Shown: one piece after another, positions 24,624 to 33,769 of the stretch | Layout of the letters: every line of letters starts with the position of its first letter | Position numbering within the stretch: position 1 is the stretch's first letter | Assembly (NCBI RefSeq): GCF_900129385.1 | Contig: NZ_FQVO01000008.1 | Span: 62,001 to 126,000 of the forward strand | DNA length: 64,000 nucleotides | Direction: 5' to 3' | Source of the DNA: Chryseobacterium takakiae | Lineage (GTDB): Bacteria > Bacteroidota > Bacteroidia > Flavobacteriales > Weeksellaceae | Notes under the pieces: model-generated | The model's input: only the letters and a program-made list of their open reading frames with translations | What the model was told of the DNA's origin: nothing | Databases searched by the model: none | Translations under genes and position numbers: made by a program

Positions 24624-26653
24624 TATTTTAAGATTTGATATGCAAACATGGACACAAAATAGGCCAAACCTGTCATCATAACCACCTGTAAAGCTGTCCA
24701 TTTCCAGCTTTTGGTTTCTCTGTAGACTACTGCAAGTGTAGAAACACACTGCATTGCAAATGCGTAAAAAAGAAGAACTGAAACCCCTGTTGCAAAACTA
24801 AACACCTTTTCGCCGTTCGGTTTTACATCTCTTCTCATTTTATCAATAACTTTCACCTCCGGTGCATCATCTTCAAGGCTGTACAGCGTAGACATTGTTC
24901 CTACAAAAACTTCCCTTGCGACAAAACTTGTCAGGATTCCAACACCCATCTTCCAGTCGTAACCCAGCGGTGCAATTACCGGCTCTATGCCTTTCCCCAT
25001 TTTTGCTAAATAGGAATGATCCAGTTCAACATTAGTTGCTACCAACTGATCCGGCTTTTGTTTCGGTCCGAAATAGCTTAAAAACCAAATAATAATGCTT
25101 ACAATGAAAATAATTTTTCCTGCTCCTGTAATAAAGTCCCACACTTTTCCCAGAACCATTTTAAAATCATATCCGAAAAGAGGTTTTTTGTACGTGGGCA
25201 AATCCATTACCAGATACGTTTTTCCTTTATTTTTAATGAACCTGTTAAGAACTGCGGCAGATAATAAAGCCACCACAAAACCCAAAAGATACATGGCCAT
25301 TAATACCAATGCCTTATATTTTATTCCTAAAAACGTTTTGTCTGAGATGATCAGTCCGATAATGATGCTGTAAACAGGGAGCCTTGCAGAACACGTCATG
25401 AAAGGTGTTACCAGAATCGTCAACAATCTTTCTTTCAGGTTTTCAATATTCCTTGTTGAAATTACCGCAGGAATTGCACAGGCTGTCCCGGAAACCAGAG
25501 GAACGATACTTTTCCCGTTCAGTCCGAAAGGACGAAGAAGCCTGTCCATCAGAAAGACCACTCTTGCCATGTATCCCGAATCTTCCAACAGATAAAGAAA
25601 ATATAGCAATATTCCAATTTGCGGTGCGAAGATGACAATCCCACCGATTCCCGGAACAATTCCGTTAGAGATGAGCGAGTTCAAAGGCCCTTCCGGCAGG
25701 TGTTCTCCTGTAAAGGCAGAAAGCCAGGCGAAAAGTTCATCGATCCAGTTCATCGGATATTCCGCAAGGAAGAATACGCTTTGGAAAATGATTAATAAAA
25801 TCATCATAAAAACAACGTATCCCCAGAATTTATGAACCAGTACCTTATCCAGTTTCTCGGTTAATAATTCTTTAAACTGAGGTTTTTTCGAAATAACATT
25901 TGCTAAAATCCCATCAATATTCTGATACCGCCTTACAGTTTCCTGAACCTGTAATCTTTTAGGAACAAGGCTTTTAGAATCCGGTTCGTTGATTTGCTCA
26001 ACCACGGAGTTGATTTTTCCTAAATCTGTTCCGAGGGACAAGGTAAGCCATGTTTTATATTCGTTGTCGATCCCTTTGTGTGTAGCAACTTTATGGATAA
26101 AATCTTTATGTTCGGAGGGTATTTCAAAAGATTGAGCAGAAGTTTTCAGGAAATTATTCTGGAAAACAGCTTCTTTCAGCTCTTCAATACCAATCTGTTC
26201 TTTTGCATTCGTACGGATGATTGTAATCCCTAAGGATTTTGAAAATGTATCAAGGTCAATTGAAATTCCTCTTCTTTCGGCCTGATCAATCTGGTTTACC
26301 ACCAGAATCATCGGGATTCCCAGATCCTGGATCTGCTGGAACAGAAGCAGTCCTCTTTTTAGGCTTAATGCTTCAAGAATGTAGATTACTCCTGCGTAAT
26401 CATTTTGGTTTTCCATCACAAACTTGGAAAAAATAGCTTCATCTTCCGAGCTTGGATAAATACTGTAAGATCCCGGAAGGTCTACAACTTCCACCTCTTC
26501 ATTTTTATAAGTATAAAATCCGGAATGGCTGGCTACAGTAACCCCTGCATAGTTGCCTGTTTTCTGCTTTTTGTTGCAAAGCGCATTGAAAACCGTGGAT
26601 TTTCCTACATTCGGATTCCCTACTAACAGTATTTGTTTTTTATTTCCCTGCAT
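24623..26653 (-). CDS. feoB: Ferrous iron transport protein B
   Basis: FeoB is the inner-membrane GTP-dependent Fe(II) transporter. The 676-residue protein has an N-terminal G domain (GNPNVGKST near 9-17, DLPGSYSIYP near 58-67, then NQID near 118-121), a helical spacer, and a membrane part with two Gate domains (PLVSGTACAIPAV and VSVLLFYAFAMQCVSTLAV). The G4 motif is usually NMxD or NKxD, so NQID is unusual. The ATG at 26653 overlaps the feoA stop (TGATG), and the 3' end overlaps the small Cys-rich gene. Confidence 0.95.
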   Translation of the reverse strand: MQGNKKQILLVGNPNVGKSTVFNALCNKKQKTGNYAGVTVASHSGFYTYKNEEVEVVDLPGSYSIYPSSEDEAIFSKFVMENQNDYAGVIYILEALSLKRGLLLFQQIQDLGIPMILVVNQIDQAERRGISIDLDTFSKSLGITIIRTNAKEQIGIEELKEAVFQNNFLKTSAQSFEIPSEHKDFIHKVATHKGIDNEYKTWLTLSLGTDLGKINSVVEQINEPDSKSLVPKRLQVQETVRRYQNIDGILANVISKKPQFKELLTEKLDKVLVHKFWGYVVFMMILLIIFQSVFFLAEYPMNWIDELFAWLSAFTGEHLPEGPLNSLISNGIVPGIGGIVIFAPQIGILLYFLYLLEDSGYMARVVFLMDRLLRPFGLNGKSIVPLVSGTACAIPAVISTRNIENLKERLLTILVTPFMTCSARLPVYSIIIGLIISDKTFLGIKYKALVLMAMYLLGFVVALLSAAVLNRFIKNKGKTYLVMDLPTYKKPLFGYDFKMVLGKVWDFITGAGKIIFIVSIIIWFLSYFGPKQKPDQLVATNVELDHSYLAKMGKGIEPVIAPLGYDWKMGVGILTSFVAREVFVGTMSTLYSLEDDAPEVKVIDKMRRDVKPNGEKVFSFATGVSVLLFYAFAMQCVSTLAVVYRETKSWKWTALQVVMMTGLAYFVSMFAYQILK

Positions 26654-26898
26654 CAATTCAATTCTTCAACAATAATATACCTGCCCTCTTCTTCACGGAG
26701 TGCAATCCTGCTTTTCTCCTCTCCAAACTCAACATACATCGGGCCTTTGAAAGGGGCCTGATACAGAATCCTGAACGAGGTTTCCGGAAGAAGCCCCATT
26801 TCAATAATTTTGTTAGGCATTTTAAGGCTGTCGTTATCATACCCTAAAATCTTTCCCATCCTGTTTTTGGGAAATCCACTTAATTTATGTAAACCCAT
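26653..26898 (-). CDS. feoA: Ferrous iron transport protein A
   Basis: FeoA is a small SH3-like cytoplasmic partner of FeoB. The 81-residue frame from the ATG at 26898 contains KILGYDNDSLKMPNKIIEMG and SFRILYQAPFKGPM, with a strand-rich remainder typical of FeoA. A TTG at 26913 could give five more residues; it lies closer to the -7 box at 26925. The stop overlaps the feoB start (TGATG). Confidence 0.88.
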   Translation of the reverse strand: MGLHKLSGFPKNRMGKILGYDNDSLKMPNKIIEMGLLPETSFRILYQAPFKGPMYVEFGEEKSRIALREEEGRYIIVEELN

Positions 26899-26924
26899 CT
26901 CTTTCAAAGCCAAAATTTTGTATG

Positions 26925-26932
26925 CAAATATA
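26925..26932 (-). promoter_or_regulatory. -7 box (TATATTTG) for the feo operon
   Basis: The minus strand reads TATATTTG 27 bases before the feoA ATG. No TTG at standard distance and no Fur-box match that I could recognise. Confidence 0.5.
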
Positions 26933-26966
26933 CGTTATTTAAATTTAATCTAAATAGCATGTTGAT

Positions 26967-27010
26967 ATGAAAGAAATCAACCCAAATACAGAATTGCATT
27001 TGGGTTGATT
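26967..27010 (-). terminator. Terminator of the GLPGLI gene
   Basis: AATCAACCCAAAT (26975-26987) pairs perfectly over 13 bp with ATTTGGGTTGATT (26998-27010). On the minus strand a T-rich tail (TTTCTTTC) follows. Confidence 0.8.
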
Positions 27011-27036
27011 CAATATAATTAGTTAAATATGAATGT

Positions 27037-27945
27037 CTATTTTTTCTTTTTATCTGTTGAGGAATAAGTAAGTTCTATTGGATTATCGTTGGCATTAAAA
27101 AAGTCTTTGTACATTTTTTCCTGTTTTTTCATCATATCTCCAATGGTACCGTCCATTCCCGGTATTGTTTTAGACATGATTTCCTGAGTCATCATGGGTC
27201 TTGCGGTAGCAAACGGATCTTTTTTGAAATCACTGAATGTTTTCTCGAATTTCTCTCTCGGCATATCTGTCACCTTCAAAGACATGTTGGAAATTTTTTC
27301 AGAATAAGAAAGTTCTTCCCAGTTCTGGACTTTTTTATTTCCCTGCAATGTCCAAGAATAATTTTTGCCTTCATCTTCAATTTTTACAATAAGTCCCGGA
27401 AGACCTGAAAATTTATACGGTCCATCCTGAAACGGAAGATCCGTACTGAACCATGCCGTCCATTTTCTTCCTCCGAAATCTGCAGTTGCCTTCTGAGCAT
27501 TATAAGGACCTATTTTTTCTTTTTCATTGGAAATTTTCCAGTCGAATTTAATGGTTTCATTATAAGCAATCCCCATTGGTGTAAATCCGCTTGCTATTCT
27601 TTCGACATACTGCACTTTCATATCAGGATAATGCTTTACGATCTTTTCTGAAAATTTTGGCATCCTGATCGTTTTTGACAGATCCTTGAAAACGCCCGAC
27701 TTCTGCATGGCTTCAACCTGTACTTTTATAATAGAATCCTGTCCTATTACGGTATAATCTCTGTAAACAGACCGATCTTTTGCGATATCCAGAACTGTAA
27801 GAACTTTTTCAAGTTTTGCAGAATCTTTCTTTGGCTTAAAGGTCAGTTCATAAAAAAAGCGGTTGGCCGTTTCTTTAGAATCTTGGTCCTGAGCACTTAA
27901 GAAAGCAAAAAGAGCGATAAAAAATATTGAAAATAGCTTTTTCAT
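27037..27945 (-). CDS. GLPGLI family protein
   Basis: The 302-residue protein has a signal peptide ending near residue 19 (FAFLSAQ) and the family motif FSGLPGLIVKIED near 180-192. DFGGRKWTAWFSTDLPFQDG precedes it. The family is common in Bacteroidota, exported and of unknown function. The C-terminal part is rich in Met/Lys and ends in a basic tail. It forms a single-gene unit with its own terminator. Confidence 0.92.
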   Translation of the reverse strand: MKKLFSIFFIALFAFLSAQDQDSKETANRFFYELTFKPKKDSAKLEKVLTVLDIAKDRSVYRDYTVIGQDSIIKVQVEAMQKSGVFKDLSKTIRMPKFSEKIVKHYPDMKVQYVERIASGFTPMGIAYNETIKFDWKISNEKEKIGPYNAQKATADFGGRKWTAWFSTDLPFQDGPYKFSGLPGLIVKIEDEGKNYSWTLQGNKKVQNWEELSYSEKISNMSLKVTDMPREKFEKTFSDFKKDPFATARPMMTQEIMSKTIPGMDGTIGDMMKKQEKMYKDFFNANDNPIELTYSSTDKKKK

Positions 27946-28100
27946 TGTTTTTCTGATGTTTTATATGGTATTAGTTGACAGCCTCCTGTTTTTGTTACAG
28001 TTTTTTGTATTTCTTTTTTTAAAATGCATATTCTAATCTGATTTTAATCTCTTTAATGACATTTTAATTCCATTCCAAAGAACTTCTAATCTGGTCGTTC

Positions 28101-28108
28101 TAGTTTTG
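28101..28108 (+). promoter_or_regulatory. -7 box (TAGTTTTG) for the Usp-like/DUF1275 pair
   Basis: TAGTTTTG lies 42 bases before the ATG at 28151. No TTG partner is evident. Confidence 0.5.
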
Positions 28109-28150
28109 TATCATCGAAAAAGATAAATACGAAACCTAAATCTCAACAAT

Positions 28151-28645
28151 ATGAATAAGACGATTTTAATAGCCACAGATTATTCTCTTGAATCTTTGAA
28201 TATTCTTAAGAAGGTAATGAAAGAGAAAGATGCTAAGGAAGACCAAAATCAGTACAATATTCTTTTGGTTTCAGGATATGATACGGGAGATTCTATCAGA
28301 GATCTTCTTTTTAATACAAAAAGTACGATTTTCAATAAATTAAGGCCACAAGAATTTTGTGAAGCATATACTATTATTAAAAATAAATATCCTCACCTCA
28401 TCAATAAAATCGTGTGTGATATTTTCACGGGAAGCTTCCAGAGAACTTTTAACAATTATGTAAAAGCTGAAAATATCGAGGAGGCTTACTATTCTCCGTC
28501 TATCAAAAGTAAAGGAAACGGAAAGTTTGATCTGATTCCTTATATCAGAAAATGCAAAGATCTTAAAAGCTACGAAATCTCTGTAGAACTTAAAAAACAT
28601 CTGCCTGAAAAAGGAAGACTGGCGGAAATCTTTGTGGAAGTTTAA
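28151..28645 (+). CDS. Universal-stress-protein-like hypothetical protein
   Basis: The 164-residue protein starts TILIATDYSLESLNILKKVM, the first strand and helix of a Usp/HUP fold, and a second strand YNILLVSGYDTG fits the same fold. The typical C-terminal ATP motif (G-x2-G-x9-G-S/T) is not evident, so it may not bind ATP. The role is unknown. It lies 25 bases ahead of the DUF1275 gene and is probably co-transcribed with it. Confidence 0.65.
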   Translation: MNKTILIATDYSLESLNILKKVMKEKDAKEDQNQYNILLVSGYDTGDSIRDLLFNTKSTIFNKLRPQEFCEAYTIIKNKYPHLINKIVCDIFTGSFQRTFNNYVKAENIEEAYYSPSIKSKGNGKFDLIPYIRKCKDLKSYEISVELKKHLPEKGRLAEIFVEV

Positions 28646-28670
28646 AATCAGACTCATAAAATTTTAAAAA

Positions 28671-29510
28671 ATGTTAAGGAATTATAGTAACAGCAGGACG
28701 TTGGGAGACAACATAAGACTGGGAACGCTGACTGCCTTTACGGCAGGTACTATAAATATTGCTTCCCTGTTGATATTTCTTTCATTTACGTCCAACGTAA
28801 CAGGGCATTATGCTATCCTAGCCGCAGAAATCAGTAAAGCCAACTGGTCGCAGGTTGCCGTAGTGGGAGGCTGGATTTTTCTTTTCTTCTTCGGAGGTTT
28901 TGTATCCAATTTTATGGTCATCAACTTCAACAGGAAAAGCAAATATTTCGCCCATGCCATGCCTTTGGTGCTTGAAATAGCCTGCCTTCTTTTTGTAGGA
29001 ATCTACGGACAGTTTTATTACCGTAAAACGCTGGAGGAAACAGAATATCTGGTAGCTCTAATGTTATTTGCAACCGGGTTACAGAATGGTTTAACGGCAA
29101 GTATTTCCAACTTCTCCGTGAAAACGACCCACCTTACCGGTACTACCACCGATTTGGGAATCCTGTTTTCCATGTTTACCCAGAAACAGTTCAGGAAGAA
29201 TGGGGAGCTGGTAGCAAGGGCGAAATTGCTGATGAGCATTATGCTTGCCTATGTTTTGGGAGCAGTATTTTCAGGTCTTACCTATTATTATTTGGAGTTT
29301 AGAGTTTTTTATGTAATCAGTCTGTGTTTATTGGTAGTGATCGGATACGATGCCTATAAAATCCACCTTAGACATTACAATACTCAATACAGATACAGCA
29401 AAATCTACAGAAAACCCAATTTTTTAGCTTTTCTGTACGATAAAATCCATGGAGGTGCCGGAATCAAACAAAAAGGAGAAAAGAAGAGAAAACTTATTTT
29501 CGAAGAATAA
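28671..29510 (+). CDS. DUF1275 (YoaK-like) membrane protein
   Basis: The 279-residue inner-membrane protein has about six membrane segments. LTAFTAGTINIASLLIFLSF and SNVTGH near the start, and SKANWSQVAVVGGWIFLFFF, LMLFATGLQNGLTASIS with TTHLTGTTTDLG, match the YoaK/DUF1275 family. A basic cytoplasmic tail (IKQKGEKKRKLIFEE) ends it. The function is unknown; a transporter role has been suggested for the family. Confidence 0.88.
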   Translation: MLRNYSNSRTLGDNIRLGTLTAFTAGTINIASLLIFLSFTSNVTGHYAILAAEISKANWSQVAVVGGWIFLFFFGGFVSNFMVINFNRKSKYFAHAMPLVLEIACLLFVGIYGQFYYRKTLEETEYLVALMLFATGLQNGLTASISNFSVKTTHLTGTTTDLGILFSMFTQKQFRKNGELVARAKLLMSIMLAYVLGAVFSGLTYYYLEFRVFYVISLCLLVVIGYDAYKIHLRHYNTQYRYSKIYRKPNFLAFLYDKIHGGAGIKQKGEKKRKLIFEE

Positions 29511-29584
29511 ATGTTCTTATAAAAGAATTCCTATTTAAAGACAATACATATCAGTATTAATTTTGTGTAAACTAGCTGTGAATC

Positions 29585-29625
29585 AATCCTCTAATTGTGT
29601 ACTGCAATTGGGGGATTGTGTTTTT
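29585..29625 (+). terminator. Terminator after the DUF1275 gene
   Basis: AATCCTCTAATTG (29585-29597) pairs with CAATTGGGGGATT (29605-29617) with two G-U pairs, followed by GTGTTTTT. A TAATTTTG box (29558-29565) lies just upstream; no gene for it was found. Confidence 0.65.
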
Positions 29626-29718
29626 AAGAAAATGCTTTACTGGAAGCTGTTTCCAACAAAATAAAAGCCCTGCAGGAATGTTGATATGTTGATAATTAAA
29701 TTTTAATTCAGGGGTTTA

Positions 29719-29752
29719 TTGTTTTAATTCTTATTCTGAATCCCTATTTTTG
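29719..29752 (+). promoter_or_regulatory. Promoter of the mutL operon
   Basis: TTG (29719-29721), a 23-base spacer and TATTTTTG (29745-29752); the ATG follows 20 bases later. Confidence 0.65.
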
Positions 29753-29772
29753 TAAGTTGATTTACTTTTTTT

Positions 29773-31560
29773 ATGTCAGATATTATTCAGCTTTTACCGG
29801 ATCATGTAGCCAACCAAATTGCAGCAGGAGAAGTGGTGCAAAGACCTGCGTCCATTGTAAAAGAACTTTTGGAAAATGCAATTGATGCCGATGCCACAAA
29901 GATTGAACTGATTGTAAGAGATGCCGGAAAAAACCTGATCCAGGTGGTGGATGACGGAAAAGGAATGTCTGAAACGGATGCAAGGATGGCTTTTGAGAGA
30001 CATGCAACCTCTAAAATCAGAGGTACGGAAGATATTTTTAAAATTGCAACAAAAGGATTCCGTGGTGAGGCACTGGCTTCTATTGCAGCGGTATCCCAGG
30101 TAGAACTGAGAACAAAGCAGAAAGATGCCACCATAGGAACCAATATCTACATAGAAGGCGGAGTATTTCAGTTTCAGGATCCTGTTCAGACCGCAGACGG
30201 TTCCAACTTTTTAGTGAAAAATCTTTTTTATAATGTTCCTGCCAGAAGAAAGTTCCTTAAAAATAATAATATCGAATTCAGGCATGTTATTGATGAATTT
30301 CAACGGGTTGCCCTGGCACATGAAAATCTTGAGTTTTCCCTTTTTCATGACGATGAAGCGGTTTTCAGATTGAGAAAAGGAAGCCAGATGCAACGTATTG
30401 TGGATATTTTCGGGAGAAAACTTCAGCCCCAGCTCATTCCTATTAAAGAAGATATTATCTGGTGCAAGCTTCACGGATTTGTAGCTAAGCCGGAAGGTGC
30501 CAAAAAAACCAGAGGAGAACAGTTTCTTTTTGTAAACGGAAGATATTTTAAAAGTCCGTATTTCAATAAAGCGGTACAGGAAGCGTTTGAAGGACTGCTG
30601 TTGCCGGGATATATTCCTACATTTTTTCTTTTCCTGGAATTAGATCCTGAGAAAATTGATGTAAACATTCATCCGCAGAAAACAGAGGTTAAATTTGAAG
30701 ATGAGCATCTGATCTTTGCATTGCTGCGTTCTACTATAAAAAGATCACTCGGAATTTACAACGTTGCGCCAAGCCTTGATTTTGAAAAAGATCCGCATCT
30801 GGATGAAATCATGCAGAAAACATTTCCAAGCAAAAGCAACGGTGGCGGAAACGGATTTATCAAAATGCCTGAAATCATTGTAGATAAAGATTATAATCCG
30901 TTTCTGGAAGAAAGAGGCGTAAAACAGGCAGAAATTCAGAATCTCGCCGAGATGTACCATCAGAACATTTCAGCCGAACCTTCAAAAATCAACCTCTTTG
31001 AAGATGAAGATTTTGATGAAGATCTTATGAGGCTTCCGAACGGCTACTGGTTATTTAATAAAGGAGATAAAACCTTAATGCTGGATCTGGGAAGAATGCA
31101 CAGGCTGGTGGTCTCCGAAAATACAAAGCCCGTACGAAAAGGAACAACGAACAGCCATTCATTGCTTTTTTCTCTGGAATACCACATGAATGAAATTGAG
31201 AAAAACAAATATAAATCCATTAAGAAATTCCTTCCTGAATTAGGATTTGAAATGAGCATCGCCCATGAAAGCGTTCTGAGGATTGATGCCGTACCGGAAG
31301 GTTTAAAAGAAACCCAGGTGATGAAATTCCTGGAAAATCTTTTTGATATTCTGGAATACAAGACGGAAGAGGAGTTTGTGCAGTTTTACCAGAATCAGTG
31401 GAACAAAATGCAGTCGAAATCAAGATTTGATTTTATCTATAAAAAAGATGCGGAACAGCTAATAAAAGATTTTACGGCATTAGGATTCCCGGAATTTTTA
31501 CCGAACGGGAAAAGATGCTTCTTTGAAGTTCCGTTTAATGATTTTAAAAATAAATTTTAA
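29773..31560 (+). CDS. mutL: DNA mismatch repair protein MutL
   Basis: MutL links MutS mismatch recognition to downstream repair. The 595-residue protein has the GHKL ATPase motifs NQIAAGEVVQRPASIVKELL (about 13-32), DDGKGM (about 62), RHATSKI and KGFRGEALASI, and the transducer domain with FLFVNGRYFKSP near 250. The C-terminal domain has LMLDLGRMHRLVV where nuclease-type MutL has a DQHA-x2-E-x4-E motif, and the Cys/His metal motif near the C-terminus is also missing, so nicking activity is doubtful. It starts a three-gene run with rhomboid and EEP genes, with gaps of 3 and 6 bases. Confidence 0.95.
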   Translation: MSDIIQLLPDHVANQIAAGEVVQRPASIVKELLENAIDADATKIELIVRDAGKNLIQVVDDGKGMSETDARMAFERHATSKIRGTEDIFKIATKGFRGEALASIAAVSQVELRTKQKDATIGTNIYIEGGVFQFQDPVQTADGSNFLVKNLFYNVPARRKFLKNNNIEFRHVIDEFQRVALAHENLEFSLFHDDEAVFRLRKGSQMQRIVDIFGRKLQPQLIPIKEDIIWCKLHGFVAKPEGAKKTRGEQFLFVNGRYFKSPYFNKAVQEAFEGLLLPGYIPTFFLFLELDPEKIDVNIHPQKTEVKFEDEHLIFALLRSTIKRSLGIYNVAPSLDFEKDPHLDEIMQKTFPSKSNGGGNGFIKMPEIIVDKDYNPFLEERGVKQAEIQNLAEMYHQNISAEPSKINLFEDEDFDEDLMRLPNGYWLFNKGDKTLMLDLGRMHRLVVSENTKPVRKGTTNSHSLLFSLEYHMNEIEKNKYKSIKKFLPELGFEMSIAHESVLRIDAVPEGLKETQVMKFLENLFDILEYKTEEEFVQFYQNQWNKMQSKSRFDFIYKKDAEQLIKDFTALGFPEFLPNGKRCFFEVPFNDFKNKF

Positions 31561-31563
31561 AGT

Positions 31564-32292
31564 ATGTTTAATAGTATTCCTCCTATAACAAGAAATATTA
31601 TCATCATCAATATAATTGTATTTATTGCGGTTGGTTTTATATTTCCTCAATTCTATGCTTCTTTGTCTGCATTCTATCCTTTTTCTCCCAATTTCAGGTC
31701 TTGGCAGATCATTACACATATGTTTATGCATGGAGGCTTCGCCCATATCCTTTTTAATATGCTTACACTATGGAGTTTCGGGCCGGTTCTTGAACAGGCT
31801 TTAGGAGAGAAAAAATATTTAATTTTATATTTTTTGAGCGGACTGGGCGCATTTTTCTTATTTAATCTATGGAATTTTTATGAGATCCAGCAACTTACTA
31901 ATGATCTTACCAATGCCAGTGTTAATGTTGCAGATATTTTTTTAAAAGCAGATCTTAGTAAATTTAATTTTAATCCGGCACCTTACACAAATAATGAAGA
32001 TGCTTATAATCTCTATATGGCATTAACATCACCAATGGTAGGAGCTTCCGGAGCAATTTTCGGGGTTGTGGCAGCTTTTGCTACGCTTTATCCTGATGCA
32101 AAAATCGGGATTATGTTTATTCCGATTCCTATGAAAGTTAAATATTTATTGCCAATTATTGTTATAGGTTCTGTCTGGCTTGGAATTTCCGGTAATGTAG
32201 GAGGTATTGCGCATCTGGCTCACGTAGGTGGAGCGTTAGTAGGATGGATTCTTGCAAAAATCTGGAGAAAGCATTTATATCGATTCAATTAA
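31564..32292 (+). CDS. Rhomboid-family intramembrane serine protease
   Basis: The 242-residue polytopic protein cleaves membrane proteins inside the bilayer. HMFMHGGFAHILFNML (about 52-67) carries the conserved H-x3-H and Asn region, VGASGAIFG (about 158-166) has the catalytic Ser, and AHLAHVGGALVGW (about 217-229) has the catalytic His. An inserted loop of about 60 residues lies between the second and fourth segments. Its substrate is unknown. It follows mutL by 3 bases. Confidence 0.93.
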   Translation: MFNSIPPITRNIIIINIIVFIAVGFIFPQFYASLSAFYPFSPNFRSWQIITHMFMHGGFAHILFNMLTLWSFGPVLEQALGEKKYLILYFLSGLGAFFLFNLWNFYEIQQLTNDLTNASVNVADIFLKADLSKFNFNPAPYTNNEDAYNLYMALTSPMVGASGAIFGVVAAFATLYPDAKIGIMFIPIPMKVKYLLPIIVIGSVWLGISGNVGGIAHLAHVGGALVGWILAKIWRKHLYRFN

Positions 32293-32298
32293 AAATTC

Positions 32299-33294
32299 GT
32301 GAAAATCATTCGTCTTATATTTTTCATTGTACACATAGGAATAGCCTTTCTATTGGTTGGAACTATTTTGAATGCCTATATACCCCCGAAAACATTTCCG
32401 TGGCTCAATCTGCTTTCTTTAGGTTTTCCCGTACTGATGATCGCATATGTTGTGCTCACTCTTTTTTGGATTATCAGCTGGAAAAAAAGAGCATTCGTTT
32501 TTTTACTTTTCGGGCTGCTGTTTTTCAAGCCGGTCATACGATGGATCAATTATACACCACAGAAAAATGAAACTCCCGATCTTAAAATTATTTCATTGAA
32601 TGCTAAAGGCGGTTTATACGGAAAAGAGAATATTGAATCATTCGTTAATGCCCAGAATCCTGATGTCATTTTTTTACAGGAATACGGAGCAAACAAAAAG
32701 TATCATTTCAACAAATTGAAAGATCGTCCCGAAAGCCATATAATCACAATTTTCTCTAAGTACAGGATTGTAGAGCAAAAACAACTTATTGAAAGTGATT
32801 ATGAGTATAACAATGCGTATGCATCACAAACCGACATTGAAATCAAAGGAAAAATATACCGGTTTATCAATGTTTATTTACAGCCTTTTAAGTTCCAAAA
32901 AAATATGGTAAAGCTTAACGGAAACAGTGAAGAAGATGAGCAGAAAGTAAAAGATGTAGTGAAAAGACTTATTCCAACCTTTAAAATGCACCAGGAACAG
33001 ATCATTGCAATAAGAAAAAGCATTGATGAGTCTCCATATCCTGTTATTCTGGCCGGAGATTTTAACTCGGTTCCTAATTCTTACGAATATTATCATTTAC
33101 CTGAAGGCTTACAAGACGCTTTTGTGGAAGCCGGAAAAGGAAGCGGTACCAGTTTCCATGATTATAAATTCCCAATAAGAATTGACTATATTTTCTCTTC
33201 GCCTTCAATAAAGCCGCTAAGCTATAAAGTAGACCGTTCCGTAAGACTCTCCGATCATTTTCCTGTTATTGCAACATTTAAATTCGAAAAATAA
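32299..33294 (+). CDS. Membrane-anchored endonuclease/exonuclease/phosphatase-family protein
   Basis: The 331-residue protein starts with GTG at 32299. Three membrane segments (about residues 3-25, 36-58, 65-80) precede an EEP domain: LKIISLNAKGGLYG, PDVIFLQEYG with the metal-binding Glu, VILAGDFNSVPNS (Asp/Asn pair), RIDYIFSSP and LSDHFPVIATF with the catalytic Asp-His. The domain is probably on the periplasmic or outer side. Substrates could be nucleic acids or phospholipids. Confidence 0.9.
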   Translation: MKIIRLIFFIVHIGIAFLLVGTILNAYIPPKTFPWLNLLSLGFPVLMIAYVVLTLFWIISWKKRAFVFLLFGLLFFKPVIRWINYTPQKNETPDLKIISLNAKGGLYGKENIESFVNAQNPDVIFLQEYGANKKYHFNKLKDRPESHIITIFSKYRIVEQKQLIESDYEYNNAYASQTDIEIKGKIYRFINVYLQPFKFQKNMVKLNGNSEEDEQKVKDVVKRLIPTFKMHQEQIIAIRKSIDESPYPVILAGDFNSVPNSYEYYHLPEGLQDAFVEAGKGSGTSFHDYKFPIRIDYIFSSPSIKPLSYKVDRSVRLSDHFPVIATFKFEK

Positions 33295-33401
33295 ATTAAT
33301 ATTTAATTTTTGTTTAAATAATTCGGTCTGAATAGAATATCTCTGATAAAAACTTTTACAGGCTGCCATTTAATTACAGAAATTCTGTTAAATTAGTTCT
33401 C

Positions 33402-33734
33402 ATGAAAAATGTGTTTTTTATCCTTTTTATTTTTTCAATCGTCTCATGCTCGAAAAAAGAGCCGCAGGATCTTTATCCGGCAGACAGCCCGAAGGCAAGC
33501 TATGATACAATGGCCATTGATTCTTTTTCAACCGGAGCCATATCGGTTGATGTTGCAGAACAGATCAGGATGTCTTCCCAAAAATACCAGGACTCTGTGA
33601 AAGAGGCACTGAAACTTCAGGAACAGGAGAAAAAAATCAAAGAAGAAATAGAGCAGGAAAACAAGAAAAAAGCAGAAGAAGAGAAAAAACAGAAGGCCTC
33701 CGAAACACCTGCCAGCGATGTGAAAAAGGAATAA
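33402..33734 (+). CDS. Small predicted lipoprotein with a charged coiled coil
   Basis: The 110-residue protein has a lipoprotein signal peptide with lipobox IVSC (Cys near residue 17). From about residue 55 a strongly charged helix (KEALKLQEQEKKIKEEIEQE and so on) probably forms a coiled coil. No named family is recognised. It lies 35 bases ahead of a second small lipoprotein. Confidence 0.75.
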   Translation: MKNVFFILFIFSIVSCSKKEPQDLYPADSPKASYDTMAIDSFSTGAISVDVAEQIRMSSQKYQDSVKEALKLQEQEKKIKEEIEQENKKKAEEEKKQKASETPASDVKKE

Positions 33735-33769
33735 TATTTGAATTTCAATTAAAAATTTTATCAATACGT

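Noticed and set aside
29558..29622. Small RNA between a TAATTTTG box and a hairpin
   Set aside because: The transcript would be about 50 bases and no TTG partner exists. The hairpin is explained as the terminator of the DUF1275 gene.
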